From Gammaproteobacteria bacterium (GTDB lineage Bacteria > Pseudomonadota > Gammaproteobacteria > JAUZRS01), in assembly GCA_030949385.1 (NCBI GenBank), contig JAUZSP010000010.1, positions 62,001 through 126,000 of the forward strand: a stretch of 64,000 nt of DNA. The letters run 5' to 3'. Position 1 is the stretch's first letter, and each line of letters opens with the position of its first letter. The notes below the pieces were generated by a model. It ran no database searches and was not told the origin of the DNA. It saw only the letters and a program-made list of their open reading frames with translations. The position numbers were made by a program, and so were the translations under genes. Shown piece by piece: positions 8,628 through 17,735 of the stretch.

Positions 8628-9422
8628 CTAACTTGGCAGGGTGCTCTCATCTGAGTGGCAACGTTTAAAGGCTAGAGTAACACGTTCATTTGCCCCTAGA
8701 TCAGATCGCGTTTGCAAATCTTGAAAGTGATTCTTTCTCAGCAAGTTACGCACCTCTTTCCCTTGTTGATGGCCGTGTTCCAACAGCAGCCGTCCATTTT
8801 TGCTTAAAAAGGCGGCGGTGTGTTGGATGATGGTGTTTAGATCCGCGAATCCGTGGTCTGCACTGACCAGTGCTTTTTTGGGTTCAAAACGCAGATCACC
8901 TTGTTGCAGGTGAGGGTCGTCAGGATCAATGTAAGGTGGGTTGGAGAGAATTAATTCAAATTGTTGCTGCGGAATATGGCTGAACCAGTCGCTGCGCAGG
9001 AAGGCGATGTTGTTGCAGGACAGTTTTTTGGCATTTTCCATTGCCACGGTTAAGGCCGCCTGAGAAAGGTCGGTGGCGATGATGTGCAAATCAGGGCGTT
9101 CGCTGGCCAGTGCCAGAGAGAGCGCGCCACTGCCAGTGCCCAGTTCCAAAACGTGTGCTTGTGTGGGCAAATTTTCCAGAGCAATTTCAACCAGAAGTTC
9201 ACTGTCGGGGCGAGGAATCAGGGTGTCGGCAGTGATTTTGATGGGCAGCGACCAAAATTCGCGCTCTCCAGTAAGGTGGGCAATGGGCTGGCCTTTTAGT
9301 CGCTGTTGCAGCAGGGTGTTAAAGGTGTCTTGTTCTGCATCAGAGAGGGGTCTGTCGGGCCAGGTAAAGAGGTGGCTGCGTGGTTTTTGCAGCACAAAGC
9401 TCAATAAGACGTCAGCATCCAA
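8628..9422 (-). CDS. prmC: Peptide chain release factor N5-glutamine methyltransferase PrmC (HemK)
   Basis: The protein methylates the glutamine of the GGQ motif in release factors RF1/RF2. It shows the SAM-binding VLELGTGSGALSLALA motif (~92-107), the catalytic NPPYID motif (~160), and the LTGEREFW segment (~50). The first conventional start is TTG at 9422, but the conserved family residues SDSPRLDA straddle it, so the true N-terminus lies upstream. The frame is open back to the prfA stop codon (TAA at 9507-9509) with no ATG, GTG or TTG. A CTG at 9455, 5 nt after AAGG, is the best alternative. A 9-base A run (9475-9483 region, minus strand) may hide an indel. Immediate neighbour prfA encodes its substrate. 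Confidence 0.9.
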   Translation of the reverse strand: MDADVLLSFVLQKPRSHLFTWPDRPLSDAEQDTFNTLLQQRLKGQPIAHLTGEREFWSLPIKITADTLIPRPDSELLVEIALENLPTQAHVLELGTGSGALSLALASERPDLHIIATDLSQAALTVAMENAKKLSCNNIAFLRSDWFSHIPQQQFELILSNPPYIDPDDPHLQQGDLRFEPKKALVSADHGFADLNTIIQHTAAFLSKNGRLLLEHGHQQGKEVRNLLRKNHFQDLQTRSDLGANERVTLAFKRCHSDESTLPS

Positions 9423-9506
9423 ACGTGGGCTGTCGCTGCTGTTTTTTAACAGCAGCGTTGCCTTTTTAAGCTGTTTTTTTTTATCGAAAACACGGTGTTT
9501 TAATGC

Positions 9507-10595
9507 TTAAAAACCACCGCTGAGGGCAGCCAGTTGATCGGCTTGATGTTCACTCAGCAGAGGCTCAATGAGCTGATCCAGTGAACCTGCCAAAATTTCA
9601 TCCAGTTTGTAAAGGGTGAGGTTGATGCGATGATCGGTGATCCGCCCTTGTGGGTAGTTGTAGGTGCGAATGCGTTCGGAGCGGTCGCCGCTGCCCACCT
9701 GTAGGCGGCGCGACTCGCTCTGTTCGGCGGCCTGTTTGTCGCGCTGTTCGCCGACGATGCGCGATTGCAGCAGAGACATGGCGCGGGCGCGGTTTTTGTG
9801 TTGTGAGCGTTCGTCTTGACACTCCACCACGATGCCCGTGGGCAGATGAGTAAGACGAATGGCGGAGTCGGTTTTGTTGATGTGCTGTCCGCCAGCACCG
9901 GAAGCGCGAAAGGTGTCTACGCGCAGATCACTGGGGTTAATGGTGATCTCTTCGATGGCGTCCAGCTCCGGTAAAATGGCGACGGTGGCGGCTGAGGTGT
10001 GTACTCGACCTTGTGATTCGGTCTCGGGTACCCGCTGCACGCGGTGCGCTCCTGATTCAAATTTAAGTCGTGAATAGGCACCGGTGCCTATGATGCGCGC
10101 GATGATCTCTTTGTAACCGCCGTGTTCACCTTCGCGTTCGCTGAGGATTTCAATTTGCCAGCGATGATTTTCGGCGTAACGGCTGTACATGCGAAACAGA
10201 TTACCGGCAAACAGCGCCGCTTCGTCGCCGCCGGTTCCGGCGCGAATTTCCAAAAAGACGTTGCTCTGATCGTGTGGGTCGGTGGGCAGCAGCAGTTTTT
10301 GCAGTTCGACTTCCAGTTCGGTCAACTGCGCTTTGACCGTTTTGATTTCATCGCTGGCCATGTCGCGCAGTTCGGCATCTTCTTCAGCCAGCATTTCGTT
10401 GGCGTTGGTTAACTCGTCTTGCGCGTGTTGATAGGCGGTGTAGTTTTGCGTTACCGGCTCCAGCTGGGCGTATTCCATCGACAGAGTGCGAAAGCGATTT
10501 TGATCGCCGAGTACTTCTGGCTCAGAGAGCAGAATACCGATCTCTTCATGGCGGGCGGCGAGCTGTTCCAGCTTGTTTAAAATTGAGGCTTTCAT
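9507..10595 (-). CDS. prfA: Peptide chain release factor 1 (RF1)
   Basis: At 362 residues this is the usual RF1 length. It carries the GGQ peptidyl-tRNA hydrolysis motif ([14 protein letters not shown], ~230) and the domain 2 stretch containing the codon-recognition region before it, and it terminates translation at UAA and UAG. Its ATG overlaps the hemA stop (ATGA at 10592-10595), as in many proteobacteria, coupling the two genes. Its own stop is UAA, immediately followed in the same frame by the prmC reading frame. All domains are intact. Confidence 0.97.
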   Translation of the reverse strand: MKASILNKLEQLAARHEEIGILLSEPEVLGDQNRFRTLSMEYAQLEPVTQNYTAYQHAQDELTNANEMLAEEDAELRDMASDEIKTVKAQLTELEVELQKLLLPTDPHDQSNVFLEIRAGTGGDEAALFAGNLFRMYSRYAENHRWQIEILSEREGEHGGYKEIIARIIGTGAYSRLKFESGAHRVQRVPETESQGRVHTSAATVAILPELDAIEEITINPSDLRVDTFRASGAGGQHINKTDSAIRLTHLPTGIVVECQDERSQHKNRARAMSLLQSRIVGEQRDKQAAEQSESRRLQVGSGDRSERIRTYNYPQGRITDHRINLTLYKLDEILAGSLDQLIEPLLSEHQADQLAALSGGF

Positions 10596-11857
10596 TGTTT
10601 TAAGTCGTTGAGATTAAAGAGTTCACGCGCTGCGATGATCAGCTCACGCTGGCCGTTTTGCCCCGCTTCGCGCAGTTGTTCGCTGGGGGTGTGCAGCAGC
10701 TTGTTGGTCAAGGTGTGGGCAAGGTAGTCGAGCACTTCCGTGGCTGGCCGCCCTTGCGCAAGGCGTTTTTGCGCCTGATCCAATACCTCTTGCTGTGTTT
10801 TTTGTGCCTGTTGCCGATAGGATTTGATCGTGTCCACTGCATCCAGTGAGCGTAGCCAAGCCATAAACCGTTCGACGTGGACTTCGATCATCTCTTCTGC
10901 TTGGGCGGCGGCTTCGCGGCGTGATTGCAAATTTTCTTCGATTACTTCTTCTAGATCATCGACGCTGTAGAGATAAACGTCGTCCAGCTCGCTCACTTGG
11001 GATTCAATGTCTCGCGGTACGGCGATGTCCACCATGAACATGGGGCGATGTTTGCGCACCTTGAGGGCGTGTTCCACCGCACCTTTGCCCAAAATAGGCA
11101 GTGGGCTGGCGGTGGAAGAGATCAAAATATCCGCTTGCGGTAAGACGTTAGGAATATCATTAAGGCTAATGGCGTTGGCACCGTCAAACTCATCAGCCAA
11201 ATTACGAGCCCGCTTAACGGTGCGGTTGGCGATGGTGATGTGGCCGATGTTGTTGGCGTGCAGGTGGCGTACGGCCAATTCGATGGTTTCGCCTGCGCCG
11301 ATCATCAGTGCCGACAGTGGTTTTAAATCGCCGAAAATCTGTTTGGCCAAGCTGACCGCAGCAAAGGCAACCGAGACGGGACTGGAGCCGATGGCGGTGT
11401 CGGTACGCACCTGTTTAGCGACGCTGAAGGCGTGTTGGAAGAGTTTGTTCAGTTGTTGATTGAGGCTGCCAAATTGGCTGGCGCTTTGGTAGGCGGTTTT
11501 GATCTGGCCGAGGATTTGCGGTTCACCTAAGACCAGTGAATCGAGGCCGCTGGAGACGCGCAGCAGGTGTCTGATGGCCTCTCGGTCTTGGTGCTGAAAC
11601 AGGTAGGAGGTGATCTGCTCGGCGTCAATATTGTGGTATTGATGGAACCAATTGATCACCGCTTGTGACGAATCACCGTTAAGACAGCAGTAGAGTTCGG
11701 TGCGATTGCAGGTGGAGACAATGGCTGCTTCGCGCACGCCCTGCACCTGTTTCAGACTGTTGAGCGCCTGTTGGAGTGTGTCGGGCGCAAAAGCGACGCG
11801 CTCCCGAATTTCCAGTGGCGCTGTTTTATGATTTAGACCCAGAGCAAGCAGTGACAT
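10592..11857 (-). CDS. hemA: Glutamyl-tRNA reductase
   Basis: The first enzyme of the C5 tetrapyrrole pathway, which reduces glutamyl-tRNA to glutamate-1-semialdehyde with NADPH. I choose the ATG at 11857 ([19 protein letters not shown]), which matches the family N-terminus, over an upstream ATG at 11884 that would add nine atypical residues. The catalytic cysteine lies in [10 protein letters not shown] (~50). The NADP-binding region follows at ~180-200 ([16 protein letters not shown]), and a helical dimerisation tail closes the 421-residue protein. It heads the hemA-prfA-prmC-hyp-moeB run and is divergent from the TPR lipoprotein gene across 158 bp that must hold both promoters. Confidence 0.96.
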   Translation of the reverse strand: MSLLALGLNHKTAPLEIRERVAFAPDTLQQALNSLKQVQGVREAAIVSTCNRTELYCCLNGDSSQAVINWFHQYHNIDAEQITSYLFQHQDREAIRHLLRVSSGLDSLVLGEPQILGQIKTAYQSASQFGSLNQQLNKLFQHAFSVAKQVRTDTAIGSSPVSVAFAAVSLAKQIFGDLKPLSALMIGAGETIELAVRHLHANNIGHITIANRTVKRARNLADEFDGANAISLNDIPNVLPQADILISSTASPLPILGKGAVEHALKVRKHRPMFMVDIAVPRDIESQVSELDDVYLYSVDDLEEVIEENLQSRREAAAQAEEMIEVHVERFMAWLRSLDAVDTIKSYRQQAQKTQQEVLDQAQKRLAQGRPATEVLDYLAHTLTNKLLHTPSEQLREAGQNGQRELIIAARELFNLNDLKQ

Positions 11858-12015
11858 GGCAAGTGGAGCTGTCCAAAAGCGCAAAATTCTGCGCTATCGG
11901 GCAGGGGATTACAAGCGCTGATCCATTGTGTGATTCGCTTGCATCTTTTTTGGCTGAAAAATCGGGTATAGTCGAGAATATCAAGGTGGCCTTAATTAAG
12001 GTTAGAGGATTATCT

Positions 12016-13797
12016 ATGTGCAAAAGGTTATTGCTGGTTTGTTTGTTGGGGTTGAGCGGTGCAGCTTGTAGTGGCGTTCCTAGTGTGTCTCCATCGTCTT
12101 CACCGCAGACGGCCTCTGGCGTGTCGGCGCAGGATCTGGAAAATCGAAAGGATCGTCGGCGCGAACGGGCTTTAAAGGCACCTATTCCTTTTAGTTCGGC
12201 TGATGATCCCGAGTTGATCTATCGCGTGTTGGTGGCTGAGTTGGCGGGTCGGCGGGGCAATATGTCCTTGGCTTTGCAGCAATATTTGATCGCTGCGGAG
12301 TCCTCTAACGACGTGCGTTTGGCGCGTCGTGCGACGCGAATTGCGCTGTTTGGCCACGCTTGGCCGCAGGCTTCGCAAGGCGCAGCGCGGTGGTTGGAGT
12401 TGGATCCTGATGGATTGGAAGTGCATCGGATTCTGGCGGTGGTGCAACTGAAACAGGGCAAGACGGAGCAGGCGTTACGGGCGTTTAAAAAGATGATCGC
12501 TCTGAGTTCAACGGACAGCGTTGCTCAGCAGCAGGTGCTCTCTTTGGTTGCCGCTATTTTATTGCAAGAGAAAAAGCCTACGGTGGCCTTGCCGATTGTG
12601 ACTGAGTTATTAAAGCGCCATCAGGAGAGTGCGGTGTTGCACTTTACTCGGGCGCGTTTTGAACTGCGAAATAAAGATCAAGAGGCGGCTTTGGCCTCTT
12701 TGGATAAGGCGCTGTTGTTGGAACCCAGTGATGCTGAGGCGCTGTTGTTGCGCGCCAAATTGTTATTGAACATGGGGCGCGCTGAACAGGCCATTGCTGG
12801 TGTGTCGGATGCCATTGAGAAGAGCCCTGAAAATCGCTCCCTGCGTTTGGGTTACGCACGTCTGTTGGTGAAGGCGCGTCAATACGAGCGTGCCTCAGTG
12901 CAGTTAAAAGCTCTGTTTGAGCGTTATGCCGATCAAGAAAACGTGGTGTTTGCTTTGGGTCTATTGGCGGTGGAGTCACGTCGTTACGATGAGGCGGCTG
13001 AATATTTCATTCAGTTATTGACTTTGGGTCAGCGTACCGATGAGGCAAATTATTATTTAGGCCGCATTGCTGACAGTCGTCGTGATTATGAGAACGCGCT
13101 GGGGTACTACCAAAACGTAAAAGAGGGCGAGGATCGGCTTGACGCGCAGGTGCGGATGGCGGAGATGCTGGCTAAGTTGGGTCAAACAGAAGCCGCACGT
13201 TTGCATTTAAAACGTCTGCGTTTGATGCACACGGAAGCGTCGTATGCGGTGCGGTTTTATCTTACCGAAGGGGAAATATTGCGTGCGGCAGGTGAGCATG
13301 GACAAGCTTTGACGTTGTTTGATGAGGCGTTGCAAGCTCAGCCAAAAAATGTGGATTTGCTTTATGCGCGGGCGTTGGTGGCGGAAAAATTGCAGAAATT
13401 TGAGCGTTTTGAAACGGATCTTAAACAGCTCTTGACGCTGGAGCCAGAGAACGCCCACGGTCTGAATGCCTTGGGTTATTTTTTAATCGAACAGACAGGG
13501 CGATTACAGGAAGCAGGTGATTATATTCGCCGAGCGTTTGTTTTGAGTCCTGGTGATCCTGCGGTGATCGACAGTTTGGGGTGGTGGCACTACCGTTCCG
13601 GTGATCGGGGCAAGGCCTTAGAATTGCTCAGTCGAGCGCATAAGTTATTGGAAGACCCCGAGATTGCGGCTCATTTGGGTGAGGTGTTGTGGGTCAGCGG
13701 TGATAAGCAGCGCGCCAATACGGTTTGGAATCACGCGTTAAAAAGTGCCCCTGACGATGACATTCTTAAAGAAGCGATGCAGCGTCTTAAACCGTGA
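12016..13797 (+). CDS. TPR-repeat lipoprotein
   Basis: A start at ATG 12016 gives a 593-residue product with a clear type II signal peptide (MCKRLLLVCLLGLSGAAC, lipobox LSGAAC-Cys18); the frame extends further upstream but only through sequence overlapping hemA. The mature protein is built of about a dozen tetratricopeptide repeats from ~100 to 580. It corresponds in position to the TPR protein found between hemA and lolB in Pseudomonas. Its exact role is not known; as an outer-membrane or periplasm-facing TPR scaffold it may bind envelope proteins. The last codons overlap the lolB start (GTGA), which indicates translational coupling with the lipoprotein-sorting gene. Confidence 0.88.
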   Translation: MCKRLLLVCLLGLSGAACSGVPSVSPSSSPQTASGVSAQDLENRKDRRRERALKAPIPFSSADDPELIYRVLVAELAGRRGNMSLALQQYLIAAESSNDVRLARRATRIALFGHAWPQASQGAARWLELDPDGLEVHRILAVVQLKQGKTEQALRAFKKMIALSSTDSVAQQQVLSLVAAILLQEKKPTVALPIVTELLKRHQESAVLHFTRARFELRNKDQEAALASLDKALLLEPSDAEALLLRAKLLLNMGRAEQAIAGVSDAIEKSPENRSLRLGYARLLVKARQYERASVQLKALFERYADQENVVFALGLLAVESRRYDEAAEYFIQLLTLGQRTDEANYYLGRIADSRRDYENALGYYQNVKEGEDRLDAQVRMAEMLAKLGQTEAARLHLKRLRLMHTEASYAVRFYLTEGEILRAAGEHGQALTLFDEALQAQPKNVDLLYARALVAEKLQKFERFETDLKQLLTLEPENAHGLNALGYFLIEQTGRLQEAGDYIRRAFVLSPGDPAVIDSLGWWHYRSGDRGKALELLSRAHKLLEDPEIAAHLGEVLWVSGDKQRANTVWNHALKSAPDDDILKEAMQRLKP

Positions 13798-14420
13798 GAG
13801 CTGTTCTGCTGCTGATCTTACTGCTCAGCGGTTGTTCCATTGTTCCTAAAGCACCTCCGGTAGAAGACGTTGATGCGGCGTGGGCTGAACATCAGCGGCG
13901 GTTGTCGGCCATTCAACGTTGGCAAATGCAGGGTAAGTTGGCTTTGCGCAGTGAGCAGCAGAGTGGCAGCGCCCAGCTGTGGTGGCGACAAAACCGTCAG
14001 CAGTTTGATCTGCGTTTAACACCGCCTTTTGGGGTGGGTAAACTGCGCATTCGTGGCAACGAGTCGTCCGTGGTGCTCTACCCTGCTTCGGGAAAATTGC
14101 TGCGTGCGGATAATGCCGAAGTTTTATTACAGCAAGTTGTGGGGTGGTCTCTGCCATTGCAAAGTTTGCGTTACTGGGTGCTGGGTCTGCCTGCTGAGGC
14201 AACAGAGATCCAATTGAATGATCAGGGGCGTTTGCAATCGCTTGTTTATCAAGGCTGGCAAGTGAGTTTTGTCGCTTATCAGTTATTTGAAGCGATGATC
14301 TTGCCGAGTGAGCTTGTGTTGCGTTATCAGACTTTGGAGTTGCGCCTCGCCATCCATGAGTGGCTTTTGAATCCAAAACGAGTTGTATCGTCGTCTCGCT
14401 TGCGTCCGCCAAGCGATTGA
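13794..14420 (+). CDS. lolB: Outer-membrane lipoprotein insertion protein LolB
   Basis: LolB receives lipoproteins from the LolA carrier and inserts them into the inner leaflet of the outer membrane. The 208-residue protein starts at a GTG overlapping the TPR gene stop and has a lipobox LLSGC at residue 14. The LolB fold follows, with the strand pattern RWQMQGKLALRSE, then SAQLWWRQNRQQFDLRLTPP and the GVGKLRIRG strand; the lengths and order agree with the family. Between hemA-TPR and ispE is its usual place in Pseudomonas-like genomes. Confidence 0.92.
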   Translation: MRAVLLLILLLSGCSIVPKAPPVEDVDAAWAEHQRRLSAIQRWQMQGKLALRSEQQSGSAQLWWRQNRQQFDLRLTPPFGVGKLRIRGNESSVVLYPASGKLLRADNAEVLLQQVVGWSLPLQSLRYWVLGLPAEATEIQLNDQGRLQSLVYQGWQVSFVAYQLFEAMILPSELVLRYQTLELRLAIHEWLLNPKRVVSSSRLRPPSD

Positions 14421-14451
14421 GTTTTTCCTTTGAAGCTTTGTTGAGATTGGA

Positions 14452-15312
14452 ATGATGTTGTCAAAATCCTGGCCTGCACCAGCAAAATTAAATCTTTTTC
14501 TTCATATTACGGGCTTGCGAGAGGATGGATATCATCAATTGCAGACTCTGTTTCAGTTTTTAGATTATGCGGATAGCTTGGATTTTAGCTTGCGTGATGA
14601 TGGTCAAATTGTCCGTCTTACGGATTTTCCTGGAGTGGCGGAAGAGGATGATTTGGTGATTCGGGCGGCAAAATTGTTGGCGCGACAAAGTGAAAGATCC
14701 TTGGGAGTGGGCATTACACTGAATAAGATTTTGCCTATGGGCGGTGGTTTGGGCGGCGGCAGCTCCGATGCGGCGACCACGTTGGTGGCCTTGAACTGGC
14801 TTTGGGGGTTGGCTCTGAGTGACGATCAATTGGCTGAGTTGGGGCTGCAATTGGGTGCTGATGTACCGGTTTTTGTGCGTGGTTTAGCTGCTTGGGCGGA
14901 AGGTGTGGGCGAGCAATTAACCCCAGTGGAGATAGCTCAGCCGTGGTATCTGGTTGTTGTGCCGGATTGTCAAGTTTCCACCGCAGAAATTTTTTCAAAT
15001 TCGCAATTGACAAAGGACTGTTCTGCCATCAGAATACGCGCCTTTCTTGCAGGCCAAACAACGAATGTTTGCCAACCTGTGGTGAAGGCGCTCTACCCAA
15101 GAGTGGCAGAAGCGCTGGATTGGTTATCCGATCACAGCGTGGCACGATTGACCGGAACCGGCGCTTGTGTCTTTGCTGCTTTTGAGAATAGAGAGCAAGC
15201 GGAGCGGATTTTTTCTCTCCTGCCAAGTGGATGGTCGGGTTTTGTAGCCAAGGGCTGCAATTCTTCTCCTCTGCTTCGGCGGTTAAGGACAGAAAAAACG
15301 CTTCGCAGATAA
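14452..15312 (+). CDS. ispE: 4-diphosphocytidyl-2-C-methyl-D-erythritol kinase
   Basis: A GHMP-family kinase of the non-mevalonate isoprenoid pathway that phosphorylates CDP-methylerythritol with ATP. At 286 residues it has the usual length. The N-terminal PAPAKLNLFLHITGLREDGYH motif is diagnostic, the ATP-binding PMGGGLGGGSSDAA glycine loop lies at ~95-110, and the C-terminal LTGTGACVFA motif at ~235. Two ATG codons (14452, 14455) are possible starts and differ by one residue. It lies between lolB and tRNA-Gln/prs, the conserved order. Confidence 0.96.
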   Translation: MMLSKSWPAPAKLNLFLHITGLREDGYHQLQTLFQFLDYADSLDFSLRDDGQIVRLTDFPGVAEEDDLVIRAAKLLARQSERSLGVGITLNKILPMGGGLGGGSSDAATTLVALNWLWGLALSDDQLAELGLQLGADVPVFVRGLAAWAEGVGEQLTPVEIAQPWYLVVVPDCQVSTAEIFSNSQLTKDCSAIRIRAFLAGQTTNVCQPVVKALYPRVAEALDWLSDHSVARLTGTGACVFAAFENREQAERIFSLLPSGWSGFVAKGCNSSPLLRRLRTEKTLRR

Positions 15313-15318
15313 ATTTAT

Positions 15319-15393
15319 TGGGTCGTCGCCAAGCGGTAAGGCCCTGGGTTTTGATCCCAGTATGCGCAGGTTCGAATCCTGCCGACCCAGCCA
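15319..15393 (+). tRNA. tRNA-Gln (anticodon TTG)
   Basis: The 75-nt sequence folds as a cloverleaf: acceptor TGGGTCG pairs with CGACCCA, the anticodon stem CTGGG/CCCAG encloses the loop TTTTGAT with anticodon TTG, the T arm is GCAGG-TTCGAAT-CCTGC, and CCA is encoded. Its place between ispE and prs matches the Pseudomonas-type order. Confidence 0.97.
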
Positions 15394-15419
15394 TTTTTCA
15401 GTAGTTAGAGTAACCAATC

Positions 15420-16373
15420 GTGGCCGATAGTCCGATGATGGTCTTTGCCGGTAATGCAAATCCTGCCTTGGCTCAGCAGATCGTGAATAACCTTAATATG
15501 TCACTCGGTAAAGCTCATGTTGGAGCGTTTAGCGACGGCGAAATCACCGTAGAAATTCTTGAAAACGTCCGTGGTCGAGATGTCTTTCTGCTGCAACCCA
15601 CCTGTTCGCCTACCAATCATAACTTGATGGAGTTATTGGTGATGATTGACGCGTTGCGTCGTGCGTCTGCCAATCGGATTACGGCGGTGATTCCCTATTT
15701 TGGTTATTCTCGTCAGGATCGACGAGTGCGCTCACAGCGAGTGCCGATCACCGCCAAAGTGGTGGCGAATATGCTCACCAGTGTGGGTGTGGATCGGGTC
15801 TTAACCGTTGATCTGCATGCGGATCAGATTCAGGGATTTTTTGATATTCCGGTAGACAATGTGTACGCCTCCCCCTTGTTGTTGGGCGATATTTGGCGAC
15901 AAAAATACGAAGACTTGATTGTGGTTTCGCCCGATGTGGGCGGTGTGGTGCGAGCGAGAGCCGTTGCCAAGCGCCTTGATGATGCCGATTTGGCGATTAT
16001 TGATAAACGTCGCCCGAAAGCGAATGTGGCTAAGGTGATGCACATCATCGGTGAAGTGGAAGGCAGATGTTGTGTCTTGGTGGATGATTTGGTTGATACG
16101 GCAGGTACTTTAGTACAAGCGGCCAAAGCCTTAAAAGAGCGGGGCGCGAAGAAAGTGGTAGCTTACGCTACTCATCCCGTATTATCAGGCCCTGCTTTGG
16201 ATAATTTGGCCAGCTCGGAACTGGATGAATTGGTGGTCTCTGACACCATTCCCTTGACCGAGTTGGCGATGAAGTGCAGCAAAATTCGTCAAGTGTCGGT
16301 GGCAGGCATGTTGGCGGAAACCATTCGCCGGATTCATATGGAAGAGTCTGTTAGCTCACTTTATATGGATTGA
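15420..16373 (+). CDS. prs: Ribose-phosphate pyrophosphokinase (PRPP synthetase)
   Basis: Makes PRPP from ribose-5-phosphate and ATP for nucleotide, histidine and tryptophan synthesis. The 317-residue protein starts at GTG and opens with the family pattern [15 protein letters not shown]. It carries FSDGEI near 40, the ATP-binding SRQDRR region (~100), the [12 protein letters not shown] motif (~130), and the PRPP-binding loop [13 protein letters not shown] (~220). It is 27 bp after tRNA-Gln. A hairpin and a T-rich stretch follow before rplY. Confidence 0.97.
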   Translation: MADSPMMVFAGNANPALAQQIVNNLNMSLGKAHVGAFSDGEITVEILENVRGRDVFLLQPTCSPTNHNLMELLVMIDALRRASANRITAVIPYFGYSRQDRRVRSQRVPITAKVVANMLTSVGVDRVLTVDLHADQIQGFFDIPVDNVYASPLLLGDIWRQKYEDLIVVSPDVGGVVRARAVAKRLDDADLAIIDKRRPKANVAKVMHIIGEVEGRCCVLVDDLVDTAGTLVQAAKALKERGAKKVVAYATHPVLSGPALDNLASSELDELVVSDTIPLTELAMKCSKIRQVSVAGMLAETIRRIHMEESVSSLYMD

Positions 16374-16392
16374 GCTGAAATGTTTTTTTATT

Positions 16393-16443
16393 CCCCTTGG
16401 TCGCAAAGGGGATCTTATAATGCCGCCTTTGAGCGGTATTTTT
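16393..16443 (+). promoter_or_regulatory. Hairpins and a TATAAT box between prs and rplY
   Basis: A hairpin with arms CCCCTT (16393-16398) and AAGGGG (16106-equivalent, 16106 read as 16406-16411) is followed by a perfect TATAAT at 16416-16421, then a weak second hairpin CCGC/GCGG (16423-16436) with a T5 run at 16439-16443. The rplY ribosome site AGGAG starts about 10 nt later. The first hairpin could end prs transcripts and the TATAAT could drive rplY, although I see no good -35 element at the right distance. Confidence 0.35.
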
Positions 16444-16464
16444 GTTCTTTTAGGAGTAACACAA

Positions 16465-17106
16465 ATGAGTATTTCTTTCACGGTAGAAGCTGAATTGCGT
16501 CAGGATGTGGGGAAAGGTGCGAGCCGCCGCTTACGTCATGCCGGTAAAGTACCTGCGATTGTCTATGGTGGCAGTGAAGAGCCGGTCTCTTTGAGTTTGT
16601 CACACAATGAAATTTCAAAAAGCTTGAGTAATGAAGCTTTTTATTCACATATTTTGACTTTGAATGTTGCAGGTAAATCAGAGAGCGTCGTGTTGCGTGA
16701 TCTGCAACGCCACCCCTTTAAACCCACCATTTTGCATGCGGATTTTCAGCGCGTCAGTGCCAATGAAATCATGCACGCCCATGTGCCACTGCATTTTATT
16801 AATGAAGATGTTTGTGTGGGGGTTAAAGCCGGTGGTGCCGTCAATCATGTGTCCGTTGAGGTGGAAGTCTCTTGTCTGCCAGCCAATCTGCCTGAGTTTA
16901 TCAATATAGATTTGAGCAATATTGGGATGGGCGAGTCGGTACATTTGTCTGAAATTGCGCTGCCTAAAGGGGTTGAGCTGGTTGCATTGAGCCACGGTGA
17001 CGGTCATGACAGCGCTGTTGTCGCAGTACACGCGCCACGGGTTGCGAAAGATGTAGATGCAGCTGATGCAGCTGATGATGCTGCTGAAGAACCCGCAGCT
17101 GAGTAA
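16465..17106 (+). CDS. rplY: 50S ribosomal protein L25 (Ctc form)
   Basis: L25 binds 5S rRNA in the large subunit. The ATG at 16465 with AGGAG just upstream gives 213 residues; an earlier ATG at 16420 lies in the leader. Residues ~1-95 are the L25 core (VEAELRQDVGKGASRRLR, then KVPAIVYGG), and ~100-190 are the C-terminal TL5/Ctc domain found in the longer form of the family. The tail after ~195 is a run of Asp and Ala (DAADAADDAAEEPAAE), common in this family. It is followed by pth after 10 bp, so they are likely cotranscribed. Confidence 0.95.
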   Translation: MSISFTVEAELRQDVGKGASRRLRHAGKVPAIVYGGSEEPVSLSLSHNEISKSLSNEAFYSHILTLNVAGKSESVVLRDLQRHPFKPTILHADFQRVSANEIMHAHVPLHFINEDVCVGVKAGGAVNHVSVEVEVSCLPANLPEFINIDLSNIGMGESVHLSEIALPKGVELVALSHGDGHDSAVVAVHAPRVAKDVDAADAADDAAEEPAAE

Positions 17107-17116
17107 GGTTTAAACG

Positions 17117-17701
17117 ATGCCGATTCAGGCGCAGTTTGAGCTTATTGTGGGGCTGGGTAATCCTGGCTCCAAGTACCATGAAACCCGCCATAACGCGGGT
17201 TTTTGGTATTTGGATGCTTTGGCTGCCGAGTACTCCGCGACATTTTTATCAGACACAAAATTTCAGGGTGAGGTGGCAAAAATAAACCACCGTGGGCGTG
17301 ATGTGCGCTTGTTAAAACCGACCACCTTTATGAATCGCAGTGGCCAGTCTATTGCGGCCATTGCACGCTATTTTAAAATTCCGGTTGAACGTATTTTAGT
17401 GGTTCACGACGAGTTGGATCTGCCTGTGGGTGCGATGCGTCTGAAAAAAGGCGGTGGTCATGGTGGCCATAACGGTTTGCGCGATACGATTAACCAGTTA
17501 GGTAAAGAATTTTGGCGTTTGCGACTGGGGATTGATCACCCAGGACATCGTGACAAAGTAGTGGATTACGTTTTGGATCGTCCCACACGGGAACAAGCGC
17601 GGTTATTGGATGAAGTGATAGTGGATTTATTAAGGGAGACAGCGTTGATGTTGGACGGTGAGCTGAATAAAGCCATGAATACGCTGCATCGTAAGGTGTA
17701 A
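17117..17701 (+). CDS. pth: Peptidyl-tRNA hydrolase
   Basis: Releases peptides from tRNAs that drop off ribosomes. The 194-residue protein has the signature GLGNPGSKYHETRHNAGFW near the N-terminus, with the catalytic His in TRHNAG, plus FMNRSGQS (~75) and the HDELDLPVG motif with its Asp/His (~100), then GGHGGHNGLRD (~115). It sits between rplY and ychF, the standard order, with no sign of disruption. Confidence 0.97.
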   Translation: MPIQAQFELIVGLGNPGSKYHETRHNAGFWYLDALAAEYSATFLSDTKFQGEVAKINHRGRDVRLLKPTTFMNRSGQSIAAIARYFKIPVERILVVHDELDLPVGAMRLKKGGGHGGHNGLRDTINQLGKEFWRLRLGIDHPGHRDKVVDYVLDRPTREQARLLDEVIVDLLRETALMLDGELNKAMNTLHRKV

Positions 17702-17735
17702 GTTAAATTTTTGTATTTTATAGGTGTGATAACTG

